Counted from the stretch's first letter, positions 15,926 through 27,449 are shown. The stretch is DNA of 64,000 bases from Variovorax sp. Root473 (GCF_001426505.1 NZ_LMEV01000013.1:248001-312000); one strand, 5' to 3'. Notes: generated from the sequence alone by a model not told the origin. Numbers and translations: made by a program.

Positions 15926-16411
15926 CTAGCCCGCTGTATAGGCCTCGAGTCCGATGGTTACCACGGTGGCGATCTCGTCGCCCACGCTGGCGCGGAACTC
16001 GCGCTCGGTCTGCGTCACGGCGCGGCGGAAGGCGTCCAGCCAGGCCAGCCCGTCGGCCGTGAACAGCACGCGCCGCGCGCGTGCGTCGAGCGGGTCGGGC
16101 CCGCGCGTGACCAGCCCCCAGGCCTCGCACTGGTCGACCAGCGCGCCCATGGCCTGCTTGGTCATGCCGGCGCGTTCGGCCAGCTCGGTCAGCCGCGAAC
16201 CTTCGCGCGCCAGGTGCCGCGTGATGTGGATGTGCGCCGCGCTCACCTGCGCGCGCGCCGCGAGGTTCGACAGCGCCAGCGGCACCTCGATGTCGTGCGC
16301 CATGAGCGCGAGCACGCGTTCGTCGAAGCGACGCATGGCGTGGCCCAGCAGGCGGCCCAGGTGGGTCTGGCGCCAGGCGTCGGGATCGGTGGGAAAGGCG
16401 GGGTCGGACAT
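15926..16411 (-). CDS. MarR family transcriptional regulator
   Basis: A 161-residue winged-helix regulator. The DNA-binding region is LTELAERAGMTKQAMGALVD, followed by a wing GLVTRGPDPLDARARRVLFT. The N- and C-terminal helices (ALAHIHITRHLARE-type helix; LDAFRRAVTQTEREFRASVG) form the dimer interface typical of MarR proteins. It is divergent from recA, with about 146 bases between starts, but nothing suggests it regulates recA. No obvious target operon is attached; autoregulation is likely. Confidence 0.86.
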   Translation of the reverse strand: MSDPAFPTDPDAWRQTHLGRLLGHAMRRFDERVLALMAHDIEVPLALSNLAARAQVSAAHIHITRHLAREGSRLTELAERAGMTKQAMGALVDQCEAWGLVTRGPDPLDARARRVLFTADGLAWLDAFRRAVTQTEREFRASVGDEIATVVTIGLEAYTAG

Positions 16412-16477
16412 GCCGTCAAATGGTAAGCCAAACTGACCATAAAGTGGGTTTGCAAACTCTAATGAGCCCCTACACTA

Positions 16478-16493
16478 CTGTTCAAGCATCCAG
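16478..16493. promoter_or_regulatory. Candidate LexA (SOS) box upstream of recA
   Basis: CTGTTCAAGCATCCAG at 16478-16493 fits CTG-N10-CAG and differs from the CTGT-N8-ACAG consensus at one base of the right arm. It begins two bases after a TACACT hexamer (16471-16476) that could be a -10 element, so LexA would cover the transcription start. A recA target supports the call; the right arm is weak. Confidence 0.5.
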
Positions 16494-16557
16494 CCTGTGG
16501 TTAAAAGCAGATGGATGAATCCCGACACAAACCGTTGATATTCAAGGAGATTTCCAC

Positions 16558-17667
<1,110 letters not shown>

Positions 17668-17678
17668 GTTCAAGGAAG

Positions 17679-17718
17679 GCGGCCCTTCGCGCAGCCCTTC
17701 GCGCACTGCGAGGGCCGC
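17679..17718 (+). terminator. Hairpin between recA and recX
   Basis: GCGGCCCT (17679-17686) pairs with AGGGCCGC (17711-17718). The loop holds a CCCTTCGCGCA direct repeat. There is no T run, so it is likely an attenuator or processing hairpin that lowers recX expression relative to recA, as described for recA-recX pairs elsewhere. Confidence 0.35.
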
Positions 17719-17734
17719 GCGAGCGACTCACCAA

Positions 17735-18208
17735 ATGGCTTTCAGCGCCCCCTCCCTCAAAGGCCGCGCGCTGCGCCTCCTGAGCCAGCGCGAGCATTCG
17801 CGCGCGGAGCTGGAGCGCAAGCTGGCCAGGCACGAGGAAGAGCCCGGCACGCTGGCCAAGGCGCTCGATGAGCTGGCCGCCAAGGACTTCATCAGCGAGC
17901 CGCGCGTCGTCGCCTCGGTGCTGCACCAGCGCGCCGCCCGTTCGGGTGCACTGCGCGTGAAGCAGGAGCTGCAGGCCAAGGGCATCGCGCCCGAAGCCAT
18001 CGCGCAGGCGGTGGCCGGCTTGAAGGAGACCGAAGTCGAGCGCGCCACGGCCCTGTGGCGCCGCCGCTTCGACGCGCCACCGGCCGATGCGAAGGAGCGC
18101 GCGAAACAGATGCGATTCCTGATGGCGCGCGGTTTCTCGGGCGCTGTCGTGTCCAAGGTGCTCAGGAGCGACTTCGATGACACAAGCGACGACAACCCCG
18201 ACGAGTGA
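17735..18208 (+). CDS. recX: Recombination regulator RecX
   Basis: A 157-residue RecX, which caps RecA filaments and inhibits strand exchange. Typical features are LKGRALRLLSQREHSRAELE at the N-terminus, the three-helix repeats (DELAAKDFISEPRVVASVLH, ALRVKQELQAKGIAPEAIAQ) and the C-terminal FLMARGFSGAVVSKVLR. ATG 17735 gives the family start MAFSAPSLKGRAL. It lies 67 bases after recA. Its last 32 bases overlap the start of the SRPBCC gene in another frame, which suggests coupled translation. Confidence 0.95.
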   Translation: MAFSAPSLKGRALRLLSQREHSRAELERKLARHEEEPGTLAKALDELAAKDFISEPRVVASVLHQRAARSGALRVKQELQAKGIAPEAIAQAVAGLKETEVERATALWRRRFDAPPADAKERAKQMRFLMARGFSGAVVSKVLRSDFDDTSDDNPDE

Positions 18209-18617
18209 AGACGGCGCGCCCTCCCGCGTCATCACGCAGCGCGTGAACTGCGAATGGCGCGACGCCTATGCGCTCGCGTCCGACCCGACACGGCTGCCCG
18301 ACTGGGCCAGTGGCCTCTCGAAAAGCGCACTGGTGCCGCACGGCGACCACTGGATCGTGCGCACACCCGAAAGCGGCGAGGCCCGCATGCGCTTTGCGCC
18401 GCCCAATGATCTCGGCGTGCTCGACCACTGGGTGGCGCCCGAAGGCGTGCCCGAGGTCTACCTGCCGTTTCGCGTGATCGGCGTGGCGCCGGGGGTGTGC
18501 GAGCTGCAGTTCACGTTGCTGCGCCAGCCGCACATGGACGATGCGGCCTTTGCGCGCGATGCCGAATGGATCGCGCGCGACCTGCAGGCCCTGCGCCGCC
18601 TGCTTGAGGCGGGCTGA
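18177..18617 (+). CDS. SRPBCC (START/Bet v1-like) family protein
   Basis: A 146-residue protein with the SRPBCC layout: a first strand RVITQRVNCEWRDAYALASD, the helix-loop PTRLPDWASGLSKSALVPHG, beta strands through LDHWVAPEG and ELQFTLLRQPHMDDAAFARD, and a long C-terminal helix WIARDLQALRRLLEAG. Such domains bind hydrophobic ligands or act as polyketide cyclase-like enzymes; the ligand is unknown. The ATG lies inside the recX 3' end (32-base overlap), placing the gene in the recA-recX unit, which is unusual for this family. Confidence 0.8.
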   Translation: MTQATTTPTSEDGAPSRVITQRVNCEWRDAYALASDPTRLPDWASGLSKSALVPHGDHWIVRTPESGEARMRFAPPNDLGVLDHWVAPEGVPEVYLPFRVIGVAPGVCELQFTLLRQPHMDDAAFARDAEWIARDLQALRRLLEAG

Positions 18618-18628
18618 GCCCGGCGTGT

Positions 18629-19069
18629 CTACTCGGCGGCCGCGACGTCGTCGGCCAGCGGGTTCTCGGCCTTGTACGCGGCAATGTCGCGCACGTTCTT
18701 CTGCACGGCCACCGCGCCGAACAGGCTCAGCAGGAAGGCCATGGCGTAGAAGCCCTTTTCGCTCGCGGCCAGCGAGGCGTTGAACAGGCCGATGGCCAGC
18801 AGGCCCACCGACAGCAGCAGCGAGACCCAGCACAGGCCGAAGTAGATGCCGGTGACCGAGATGCCCTCGAGCCGGTCACGGACCGTCTTTTGCAGCGACA
18901 CGGCGGAGAACAGCCCGTACATCAGGATGGTGAAGTAGTAGCCCTTCTCGTTGAGCTGCATCGCGGCATTCCACAGCCCGAGCAGGTACACGATGGCGCC
19001 GATGATCAGCGCGGCCCAGGACGCGGCGACGAATGCGCCGGTCGGTTTCTGAAATCTGACGGTTCCCAC
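18629..19069 (-). CDS. YiaA/YiaB-type inner membrane protein
   Basis: A 146-residue protein with four predicted membrane spans arranged as two repeats of a two-helix unit: [20 protein letters not shown] / [20 protein letters not shown] and [20 protein letters not shown] / [20 protein letters not shown]. The repeated NEKGYYF and SEKGFYAM loops and Q-K-xVRD endings define the YiaAB domain. Molecular role unknown. It converges with the SRPBCC gene and is divergent from the membrane-protein gene at 19182. Confidence 0.85.
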   Translation of the reverse strand: MGTVRFQKPTGAFVAASWAALIIGAIVYLLGLWNAAMQLNEKGYYFTILMYGLFSAVSLQKTVRDRLEGISVTGIYFGLCWVSLLLSVGLLAIGLFNASLAASEKGFYAMAFLLSLFGAVAVQKNVRDIAAYKAENPLADDVAAAE

Positions 19070-19181
19070 GGCGATCCTCCTCGTTGTTGTGTCGCGCGAT
19101 TATGGTGCGGGAAGGCGGTGGCATGATCGCCAGCGACCGGCCTCGCAGGAGGCGGCTTTTCAAAAAACCGAGGAACCGCCC

Positions 19182-19904
19182 ATGTCGTCGCCACCCGCCC
19201 CTCCGCAGTCTCTCGTTCGCACTGGCGCGAAGGCCGGCTTCGCCTTCGCCGGCTCGGCCATCAAGGGCGCGCTGATCGGCCTGTTCCTCGGCGGCGGCGT
19301 GTTCTTCTACTACGTCAGCCAGCTGCAGGGGCCGGGCAACACGGCGGCGCGGGCCGGCGGGGCCGGCGCCATCGTGGCGCTGATCACGTCGCCGCCGTTG
19401 CTGGTGGCCGTTCTCCTGGCGTTGTTTGTCGGCGTGTACTTCCTGCTCGGCGTGCAGCGGGGCCGCGCCCGCGCGATGCAGCACCTGGTTGCGGCGCGCG
19501 GCGAGGCCGTGTCGCAGCGGCTGGGCGACGCCATCGCGGGCCGCATCGAAGCCATGCCGCGCACGCACGGCGGCATGCAGCGCGTGGCCGACTGGCTCTC
19601 GCCCGACGCTCTGTGCCAGCAGCTCGCGCCGGTGCTCGGCGAAGGCCGGGCCGTGCGCGCGGTGGTCGGCTTCGTGCTGGGCCGCCTGCCCCTGAGCGAC
19701 ATGCTGGCCGAGTGGCAGCAGGAACGTGCCGCGCACGGTGCGACGACGCCGGCGACGGGCGAAGACCCGGCCCTGCGCGCCCTGCTCACGCGCCGCATCC
19801 ACGAGGTGCTGCAGGAGATGGCGACGCCCTCGCGCAAGCTCTTTTACATCGCGCTGGCTGCGCAGGCCGTCCTCCTGGGCGTCGGGCTGTGGCTCGTGCG
19901 CTGA
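19182..19904 (+). CDS. Membrane protein of unknown function
   Basis: A 240-residue protein with hydrophobic segments KGALIGLFLGGGVFFYYVSQ, LLVAVLLALFVGVYFLLGVQ and C-terminal LFYIALAAQAVLLGVGLWLV, and a charged cytoplasmic-type middle domain of amphipathic helices (GRIEAMPRTHGGMQRVADWL, ALRALLTRRIHEVLQEMATP). GAGG eight bases upstream of ATG 19182 supports this start over upstream in-frame options. No family is recognised. It is followed after about 130 bases by a bestrophin-like gene. Confidence 0.75.
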   Translation: MSSPPAPPQSLVRTGAKAGFAFAGSAIKGALIGLFLGGGVFFYYVSQLQGPGNTAARAGGAGAIVALITSPPLLVAVLLALFVGVYFLLGVQRGRARAMQHLVAARGEAVSQRLGDAIAGRIEAMPRTHGGMQRVADWLSPDALCQQLAPVLGEGRAVRAVVGFVLGRLPLSDMLAEWQQERAAHGATTPATGEDPALRALLTRRIHEVLQEMATPSRKLFYIALAAQAVLLGVGLWLVR

Positions 19905-20037
19905 GCCCGACCGTCTTCGTTGGTCTTGGGGTGCCTGGTCGCCCTCGCGCAGACGCCTCGGCGACAATCAGCGCCCGCGCGGGCCTTGCGGCGTGCGCGG
20001 CCTCCATGCCTGCCTGTCTCCCCTGCACCCCGCTTTC

Positions 20038-20988
20038 ATGATCGTCCGGAAACGCCCGTCCGGGCTCAAGCTGTTTCTGTCATGGCGGGGCTCCGTCCTG
20101 CCGCGCATCGCCGCGGCGCTGACGCTCAATGTGCTCGTGGCGATCGTCGTCACGGTGCTTCACGGCAGCTTCGGCTCGATCAAGATTCCGCTCGGCACCG
20201 TGCCCTTCACGCTGCTGGGCCTGCCGCTGGCGATCTTCCTGGGCTTTCGCAACAACGCGGCCTACGACCGTTTCTGGGAAGCGCGCAAGCTCTGGGGCGA
20301 GGTGATCCTGCGTTCGCGCAACCTGGCGCGCCAGTGCCAGAGCCTCATCGACGGCGATGCGCCGGTGAACGCCGGCGCCGACACCGTCCGCCGCCTGGAC
20401 GACCTGCGCGTGCGCATGACCTTGCGCGCCGCGGCCTTTGCTCATGCGCTGCGCCACCAACTGCGTAGCACCGACGCTGCCGCCGACACCCAGCCCTTCC
20501 TGCGCGAGGCGGAGTGGCAGGGCCTGACGCAGGTCGCCAACCGGCCGCACGCATTGCTCATGCACATGGGCGCAGACCTGCGCGAAGCGCTGCGCGCGCG
20601 GCGCATCGACCCGGCATTGGCGGCGGGCGTGGACGGCACGCTGTCGGCGCTGAGTGCTGCGGCCGCTTCGTGCGAACGCATCCTCGGCACGCCCATTCCC
20701 TTTTCGTACACGCTGCTGCTGCACCGCACGGCGTACCTCTACTGCTACCTGCTGCCCTTCGGGCTGGTGGACTCGGTCGGGTTCATGACGCCGGTGGTGG
20801 TACTGATCGTGGCCTACACCTTCTTCGGCCTCGATGCGCTCGGCGACGAGATCGAGGAGCCCTTCGGCACCGAGTCGAACGACCTGCCGCTCGAGGCGCT
20901 GTGCCGCACGCTCGAGATCGACCTGTGCCAGTCGGTGGGCACACCGGCGCCGCAGCCGCTGGTGCCGGTCGACTACTTCCTTCGCTGA
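20038..20988 (+). CDS. Bestrophin-like family protein (UPF0187/RFP-TM, chloride channel family)
   Basis: A 316-residue inner-membrane protein of the bacterial bestrophin family, which forms pentameric anion or cation channels. Family motifs are PFTLLGLPLAIFLGFRNNAA followed by YDRFWEARKLWGEVILRSR, and the C-terminal PFSYTLLLHRTAYLYCYLLP, GFMTPVVVLIVAYTFFGLDA, then IEEPFGTESNDLPLEALC. The RNNAAYDRFWEAR and IEEPFG..NDLPL signatures are diagnostic. ATG 20038 gives MIVRKRPSGLKLFLSWRGSV, the usual N-terminus. The CoA-transferase gene follows 58 bases later. Confidence 0.92.
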   Translation: MIVRKRPSGLKLFLSWRGSVLPRIAAALTLNVLVAIVVTVLHGSFGSIKIPLGTVPFTLLGLPLAIFLGFRNNAAYDRFWEARKLWGEVILRSRNLARQCQSLIDGDAPVNAGADTVRRLDDLRVRMTLRAAAFAHALRHQLRSTDAAADTQPFLREAEWQGLTQVANRPHALLMHMGADLREALRARRIDPALAAGVDGTLSALSAAAASCERILGTPIPFSYTLLLHRTAYLYCYLLPFGLVDSVGFMTPVVVLIVAYTFFGLDALGDEIEEPFGTESNDLPLEALCRTLEIDLCQSVGTPAPQPLVPVDYFLR

Positions 20989-21046
20989 CACCCGCGCGTG
21001 CGCGGTGTCAGCCTCGTTCCCTCTCACGAAAAACGCTCTGCCCACC

Positions 21047-22546
21047 ATGTCGCACGAAGACCGAATCCGCCTGCCCGCGCTGCGAAGCCGCATCACCACC
21101 GCCGAGACCGCCGCCGAATGGATCCGCGACGGCATGGTGGTTGGCATGAGCGGCTTCACGCGCGCCGGCGACGCCAAGGCCGTGCCGCTGGCGCTCGCGG
21201 CCCGCGCGCGCCGCGAGCCGATGAAGATCACGCTGATGACCGGCGCCTCGCTCGGCGGCGACGTCGACCGCCAGCTGACCGAGGCCGACGCCATCAGCCG
21301 GCGCATGCCGTTCCAGGTCGACTCCGTGCTGCGCCAGGCGATCAACCGCGGCGAGGTGATGTTCATCGACCACCACCTGTCGGAAACCGTCGAGATGCTG
21401 CGCACGCGGCAGATCCCGCCGATCGACATCGCGATCATCGAGGCCGTGGCCATCACCGAGACCGGCGCGCTGGTGCCGAGCACCTCGATCGGCAACAGCG
21501 CGAGCTTCGCGATCCTGGCGGACAAGGTGATCGTCGAGATCAACACCTCGCAGTCGACCGCGCTCGAAGGGCTGCACGACATCTTCATTCCCAAGCACCG
21601 CCCGCAGCGCGAGCCGATGCCGCTGGTGACGCCGCGCGACCGCATCGGCACGTCGGCCATCGAGATCCCGCCCGAGAAGATCCTGGGCATCGTCATCACC
21701 GACAAGGCCGACAGCACCTCCACCGTGCTGCCGGCGGACGCCGAGACCGCGGCCATCGCGGCGCACCTGGTGGCGTTCTTCGAGCGCGAGGTGGCGCAGG
21801 GCCGGCTCACCGAACGGCTGCTGCCGCTGCAGGCGGGCATCGGCACGGTCGCCAACGCGGTGATGTCGGGGCTGGGCGCGGGGCCCTTCGAGCACCTCAC
21901 GATGTACTCGGAGGTGCTGCAGGACTCGACCTTCGACCTGTTCGATGCCGGCAAGCTCGACTTTGCTTCAGGCTCGTCGATCACGCTGTCGCCTGCGAAG
22001 GCGCGGCAGGTCTTCGGCGACCTGGAGCGCTACAAAGACCGGCTGGTGCTGCGGCCGCAGGAGGTGAGCAACCACCCGGAGATCATCCGGCGCCTGGGCA
22101 TCATCGCGCTGAACACGGCGCTGGAGGCCGACATCTACGGCAACGTCAATTCGACCCACGTGCTGGGCACGCACATGATGAACGGCATCGGTGGCTCGGG
22201 CGACTTCGCGCGCAACGCCTACCTGTCGATCTTCGCGACCAAGTCGGTGGCCAAGCAGGGCGCGGTGTCGAGCATCGTGCCGATGGTGTCGCACGTCGAC
22301 CATGCGCCGCAGGACGTCGACATCCTGGTCACCGAGGTAGGCCTGGCCGACCTGCGCGGGCTGGCGCCGCGCGAGCGGGCGGCGGCGATCATCGCGAACT
22401 GCGCGGCCGAGCCGTACCGCGCGATGCTGCAGGACTACCACGCGCGCGCCGTGGCGACCTGCGGCGGCCACACGCCGCATCGGCTCGAAGAGGCTTTTTC
22501 GTGGCACGTGCGCTACCGCGACACGGGCACGATGCGATTGGACTGA
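21047..22546 (+). CDS. Acetyl-CoA hydrolase/transferase (succinate CoA-transferase family)
   Basis: A 499-residue class I CoA-transferase that moves CoA between acyl-CoA and a carboxylic acid such as acetate or succinate. Landmarks: GMVVGMSGFTRAGDAKAVPL, VEINTSQSTALEGLHDIFIP, LQAGIGTVANAVMSGLGAGP, and YSEVLQDSTFDLFDAGKLDF, which includes the catalytic-glutamate segment (SEVLQD) of the Cat1 group. The C-terminus has NSTHVLGTHMMNGIGGSGDF. A strong terminator follows. The presence of sucCD 1.2 kb away is consistent with a TCA/acetate-handling role, but they are separate transcripts. Confidence 0.9.
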   Translation: MSHEDRIRLPALRSRITTAETAAEWIRDGMVVGMSGFTRAGDAKAVPLALAARARREPMKITLMTGASLGGDVDRQLTEADAISRRMPFQVDSVLRQAINRGEVMFIDHHLSETVEMLRTRQIPPIDIAIIEAVAITETGALVPSTSIGNSASFAILADKVIVEINTSQSTALEGLHDIFIPKHRPQREPMPLVTPRDRIGTSAIEIPPEKILGIVITDKADSTSTVLPADAETAAIAAHLVAFFEREVAQGRLTERLLPLQAGIGTVANAVMSGLGAGPFEHLTMYSEVLQDSTFDLFDAGKLDFASGSSITLSPAKARQVFGDLERYKDRLVLRPQEVSNHPEIIRRLGIIALNTALEADIYGNVNSTHVLGTHMMNGIGGSGDFARNAYLSIFATKSVAKQGAVSSIVPMVSHVDHAPQDVDILVTEVGLADLRGLAPRERAAAIIANCAAEPYRAMLQDYHARAVATCGGHTPHRLEEAFSWHVRYRDTGTMRLD

Positions 22547-22550
22547 AAGC

Positions 22551-22590
22551 AGAAAGGCCGGTCCTTGCGGGCCGGCCTTTCTCTTCTCTT
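22551..22590. terminator. Rho-independent terminator
   Basis: AGAAAGGCCGG (22551-22561) pairs with CCGGCCTTTCT (22572-22582), followed by a T/C-rich tract to 22590. It ends the CoA-transferase gene and, because the stem carries A's on its left arm, could also stop transcription arriving from argC. Confidence 0.8.
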
Positions 22591-22611
22591 ATCAGCGCTT
22601 GAAGCGGAGGC

Positions 22612-23535
22612 TCAGAGCGCCAGCATCAGCTTCAGGTTCTGCACCGCGGCGCCGCTGGCGCCCTTGCCCAGGTTGTCCAGGCGCGCGATCACCACGGCGT
22701 GGCGGTGGTCCTCGTTCGGGAACACGCGGATCTCGAGCTGGTTGGTGTCGTTGAGCGCCAGCGCGTCGAGCTTGCCGTCGTCGGTCGGCGGCAGCACTTT
22801 CACGAACTGCTCGGGCGTGTTGCTCCGGGCATAGTGGGCGGCCAGGGCGTCCTGCAGGTCGCCGGCCTTGGGCTTGCCGGGCAGCAGGTCCAGGTGCAGC
22901 GGCAGCTGCACCAGCATGCCCTGCTTGAAGTTGCCCACCGACGGAATGAAGACCGGCCGGCGCGTGAGGCCGGTGTAGGTCATGATTTCGGGGATGTGCT
23001 TGTGCTTCAGGCCCAGCGCGTAGGTCTCGAACAGCGGCGCCTTGCCGGCCTCGTAGTCCTCGATCATGGTGCGGCCGCCGCCCGAGTAGCCGCTCACGGA
23101 AGGCAGTGAGAGCGGCGTGTCGGCCGGCAGGATGCCCGCATCGACCAGCGGACGCACCATGGCGATGGCGCCGGTGGCGTAGCAGCCGGGGTTGCCGACA
23201 CGGTCGGCCTGGGCCACGGCCTGCCAGTGGCCTTCGACGAGTTCGGGGAAGCCGAAGACCCAGCCCGGCGCGATGCGGTGGGCGGTCGAGGCGTCGATGA
23301 TCTTGGGCTTTTGGCCCGGGAGCTGGTCGATCAGCGCGACCGACTCGCGCGCCGCGTCGTCGTGCAGGCACAGCACCACGAGGTCGACGCCGGCCATCAG
23401 CTCGCGCTTGGCGGCCACGTCCTTGCGCAGCTCGGGCGCGATGCTCACGAGTTCGATTTGCGGCATCGTTTGCAGCCGCTCGCGAATTTGCAGGCCGGTG
23501 GTGCCGGCTTCGCCGTCGATGAAAACCTTGGCCAT
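22612..23535 (-). CDS. argC: N-acetyl-gamma-glutamyl-phosphate reductase (short form)
   Basis: A 307-residue NADPH-dependent reductase of arginine biosynthesis, converting N-acetylglutamyl phosphate to the semialdehyde. It belongs to the shorter ArgC type (about 310 residues, versus about 340 for the E. coli form). The Rossmann start is [19 protein letters not shown], the active-site cysteine is Cys118 in [11 protein letters not shown], and [17 protein letters not shown] and the C-terminal [20 protein letters not shown] are typical. The gene stands alone on its strand. Confidence 0.95.
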   Translation of the reverse strand: MAKVFIDGEAGTTGLQIRERLQTMPQIELVSIAPELRKDVAAKRELMAGVDLVVLCLHDDAARESVALIDQLPGQKPKIIDASTAHRIAPGWVFGFPELVEGHWQAVAQADRVGNPGCYATGAIAMVRPLVDAGILPADTPLSLPSVSGYSGGGRTMIEDYEAGKAPLFETYALGLKHKHIPEIMTYTGLTRRPVFIPSVGNFKQGMLVQLPLHLDLLPGKPKAGDLQDALAAHYARSNTPEQFVKVLPPTDDGKLDALALNDTNQLEIRVFPNEDHRHAVVIARLDNLGKGASGAAVQNLKLMLAL

Positions 23536-23742
23536 ATCGGAGTATGCGTAGGGTGGCTAGAAGAAAGTACGTATTGACCGCAGCCGCGCATCAAGTATTG
23601 GTGCGGCGCACCATGATACAGTCCGCGGTTGTTCGCCGCCCCCAGCCGTCAGGCTGCCGTCGCCCGCGAACAACAGAGCAGAAACAACAGTCTCACTCCC
23701 GATCTCCCGTTCTCAACCTCCTCCTTCCGAGAGACATCCCTC

Positions 23743-24909
<1,167 letters not shown>

Positions 24910-24919
24910 GGAACAAGTC

Positions 24920-25813
24920 ATGTCGATCTACATCAACAAAGACACCAAAGTCATCACGCAAGGCATCACCGGCAAGACCGGTCAGTTCCACACCGAGAAG
25001 TGCCAGGAATACGCGAACGGCAAGAACGCCTTCGTGGCCGGCGTGAACCCGAAGAAGGCCGGCGAGTCGATCTTCAACATCCCGATCTTCGGTTCGGTGA
25101 AGGAAGCCGCCACGCAGACCGGCGCGACCGTGTCGGTGATCTACGTGCCGCCGGCAGGCGCCGCGGCCGCCATCTGGGAAGCTGTCGAAGCCGACCTGGA
25201 CATGGCGATCTGCATCACCGAAGGCATTCCGGTTCGCGACATGCTCGAAGTGCGCAACAAGATGAAGGCCAAGGAAGCGGCCGGCGGCAAGAAGACCCTG
25301 CTGCTGGGCCCGAACTGCCCCGGCCTGATCACGCCCGACGAAATCAAGATCGGCATCATGCCCGGCCACATCCACCGCAAGGGCCGCATCGGCGTGGTCT
25401 CGCGTTCGGGCACGCTGACGTACGAAGCCGTGGCGCAACTGACGGAAATCGGCCTGGGCCAATCGTCGGCAGTCGGCATCGGCGGCGACCCGATCAACGG
25501 TCTGAAGCACATCGACGTGATGAAGGCCTTCAACGACGATCCGGACACCGACGCCGTCATCATGATCGGCGAAATCGGCGGCCCCGACGAGGCTGACGCA
25601 GCCCGCTGGTGCAAGGACAACATGAAGAAGCCGGTCGTCGGCTTCATCGCGGGTGTCACCGCCCCTCCCGGCAAGCGCATGGGCCACGCCGGTGCGCTGA
25701 TCTCGGGCGGCGCCGACACGGCCGAAGCCAAGCTCGCCATCATGGAAGAGTGCGGTTTCACCGTGACGCGCAATTTCTCGGAGCTGGCAAAGCTGCTCAA
25801 GGGCAAGCTGTAA
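24920..25813 (+). CDS. sucD: Succinate--CoA ligase subunit alpha
   Basis: A 297-residue alpha subunit that binds CoA and carries the phosphohistidine. Landmarks: [20 protein letters not shown] (CoA-binding start), [40 protein letters not shown], and the active-site His in [20 protein letters not shown]. Full length. Co-transcribed with sucC; a strong terminator follows at 25869. Confidence 0.98.
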   Translation: MSIYINKDTKVITQGITGKTGQFHTEKCQEYANGKNAFVAGVNPKKAGESIFNIPIFGSVKEAATQTGATVSVIYVPPAGAAAAIWEAVEADLDMAICITEGIPVRDMLEVRNKMKAKEAAGGKKTLLLGPNCPGLITPDEIKIGIMPGHIHRKGRIGVVSRSGTLTYEAVAQLTEIGLGQSSAVGIGGDPINGLKHIDVMKAFNDDPDTDAVIMIGEIGGPDEADAARWCKDNMKKPVVGFIAGVTAPPGKRMGHAGALISGGADTAEAKLAIMEECGFTVTRNFSELAKLLKGKL

Positions 25814-25868
25814 AAAGCACACGTATCGCTGGCGGCATTCCCGCCGCTCGCATTACCACGCAGAAATG

Positions 25869-25903
25869 AAAAAGCGCCCGCATTGAGTTGCGGGCGCTTT
25901 TTT
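25869..25903 (+). terminator. Rho-independent terminator after sucCD
   Basis: AAAAAGCGCCCGCA (25869-25882) pairs with TGCGGGCGCTTTTT (25889-25902), a 14-base perfect stem with loop TTGAGT and a T run at its 3' end. It separates sucCD from the TerC gene, whose start is only 27 bases further on. Confidence 0.9.
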
Positions 25904-25929
25904 AACTACAACACAGTGGAATCAGAGAC

Positions 25930-26613
25930 ATGGAACTTCTTCAAAGCACGGACTTCTGGATCGGTCTGATCAAGATCGTCTGGATCAACATCATCCTCTC
26001 GGGCGACAACGCCGTCGTGATCGCCATGGCGGCGCGATCGCTGCCACCCGCGCAACAAAAAAAAGCCGTGCTGTTCGGCTCGGGCGCGGCCGTCGTGCTG
26101 CGCATCGTGCTGACGGTGGTGGCGGCCAAGCTGCTCGCGCTGCCCTACCTGCAGATCATCGGCGGCCTGCTGCTGCTGTGGATCGGCTTGCAGCTGCTCA
26201 GCGAGGAAGATGAAGGCGACGGCGAGTCCAAGGAATACGGCAGCATGTTCGCCGCCGTGCGGACCATCCTGCTGGCCGACCTCGTGATGAGCCTGGACAA
26301 CGTGATCGCCGTGGCCGCTGCGGCACAAGGCAGCATGGTGCTGCTGGTGTTGGGCCTGGCCATCAGCATCCCCTTGGTGATTTTCGGCAGCACGCTCATG
26401 ATCAAGCTCATGGAACGTTTCCCGATCATCGTCATGCTGGGCGCCGCGCTGATCGGCTGGGTCGGCGGCGAAACCATCGTGAGCGACGTGTCGCTGCGCG
26501 AGGCGCTGATGGCCAACCCCTGGCTGCACTACGCGGGCGCCATTGCCGGTGTGGTGGTGGTCGTGGGCCTGGGCAAACTCCTGCAACAGCGCGCGCGCGC
26601 TGCGGCGAACTGA
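25930..26613 (+). CDS. TerC family integral membrane protein
   Basis: A 227-residue protein with about seven membrane spans. TerC motifs are present: IVWINIILSGDNAVVIAMAA (the acidic SGDN metal site of span 1), LLLLWIGLQLL, and the second acidic site VMSLDNVIAVAAAAQGS. The family includes manganese exporters (Alx/MeeY type). Unlike the second TerC gene at 45310, this one has no riboswitch: only 27 bases lie between the sucCD terminator and its ATG. The PP2C gene follows after 26 bases with no terminator, so the downstream signalling genes may be transcribed with it. Confidence 0.93.
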   Translation: MELLQSTDFWIGLIKIVWINIILSGDNAVVIAMAARSLPPAQQKKAVLFGSGAAVVLRIVLTVVAAKLLALPYLQIIGGLLLLWIGLQLLSEEDEGDGESKEYGSMFAAVRTILLADLVMSLDNVIAVAAAAQGSMVLLVLGLAISIPLVIFGSTLMIKLMERFPIIVMLGAALIGWVGGETIVSDVSLREALMANPWLHYAGAIAGVVVVVGLGKLLQQRARAAAN

Positions 26614-26639
26614 TTTTTGAGAGTGGGCGCTGACAAACG

Positions 26640-27449
26640 ATGGCGAGTGTTGGTGTCTCTCTTTTCTCCAGTCGACCGGCGCTGAGCTGGGAATTTGCGG
26701 CGCAGACCGATGTCGGGCGCCTGCGCGCCCACAACGAAGACGCCGTGCATGTCGACCCGGCCCTCGGCCTGGCGCTGCTGGCCGACGGCATGGGCGGCTA
26801 CAAGGGCGGTGAAGTGGCCAGTGCCATGGCCATTTCGCTGATGCACGCGAGCTTCGGCCGCTGGTTCGCCCAGGCCGGCATGCAGGCACCCGCTCGTGTG
26901 GTCCGGCGAGCGCTGCAGGCGGCCACCGACGAGGCCAACGGCGCCATCCTCCAGGCCGGCGCCACCCATGAAGAGCTGCGCGGCATGGGCACGACCCTTG
27001 TGCTGGCGGCGTTCCGCCCCCAGCGCGTGGTGGTTGGGCACATCGGCGATTCGCGCTGCTACCGCCTGCGCAACCACAAGCTGGAGCAGCTCACGCGCGA
27101 CCACTCGCTGCGCCAGCAGCAGCTCGACGCGGGCGCCATCACGCCCGAAGAGGCCCTGAACTCCCCCACCCGCAACCTCGTGACGCGGGCTGTCGGCGTG
27201 GAGTCCCAGGTCCTGCTGGAGATGCACGAGCACAGCGCCCGGCCGGGCGACCTGTACATGCTGTGTTCCGACGGGCTCAGCGAGATGGTGCAGGATGCGC
27301 AGCTTTTCACGCTTTTGAGCCGCGATCTGGGGCTCAAAGAGATGGCTTCACTTTTGGTTGCAATTTCAAACGACAATGGCGGCCGGGATAACATTTCCGT
27401 TGTTCTGGCCAAGGCGGGCGTCAGCGAAGCGACCCGCGGGGCCATGTAG
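26640..27449 (+). CDS. PP2C-family serine/threonine protein phosphatase
   Basis: A 269-residue metal-dependent (PPM) phosphatase. The catalytic motifs are all there: TDVGRLRAHNEDAVHVDP, LLADGMGGYKGGEVAS (Asp49), MGTTLVLAAF, VGHIGDSRCYRLRN, LTRDHSL, LYMLCSDGLSEMVQD and NDNGGRDNISVVLAK. It should dephosphorylate Ser/Thr phosphoproteins in the cytoplasm. The next gene encodes an FHA protein, a usual phosphothreonine-binding partner. No Ser/Thr kinase is encoded in the window, so the opposing kinase is elsewhere or absent. Confidence 0.95.
   Translation: MASVGVSLFSSRPALSWEFAAQTDVGRLRAHNEDAVHVDPALGLALLADGMGGYKGGEVASAMAISLMHASFGRWFAQAGMQAPARVVRRALQAATDEANGAILQAGATHEELRGMGTTLVLAAFRPQRVVVGHIGDSRCYRLRNHKLEQLTRDHSLRQQQLDAGAITPEEALNSPTRNLVTRAVGVESQVLLEMHEHSARPGDLYMLCSDGLSEMVQDAQLFTLLSRDLGLKEMASLLVAISNDNGGRDNISVVLAKAGVSEATRGAM

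Noticed and set aside
23599..23613. Inverted repeat TGGTGC-GGC-GCACCA upstream of sucC as an operator
   Set aside because: Only six bases per arm in GC-rich DNA; no regulator nearby and no promoter elements convincingly placed around it.
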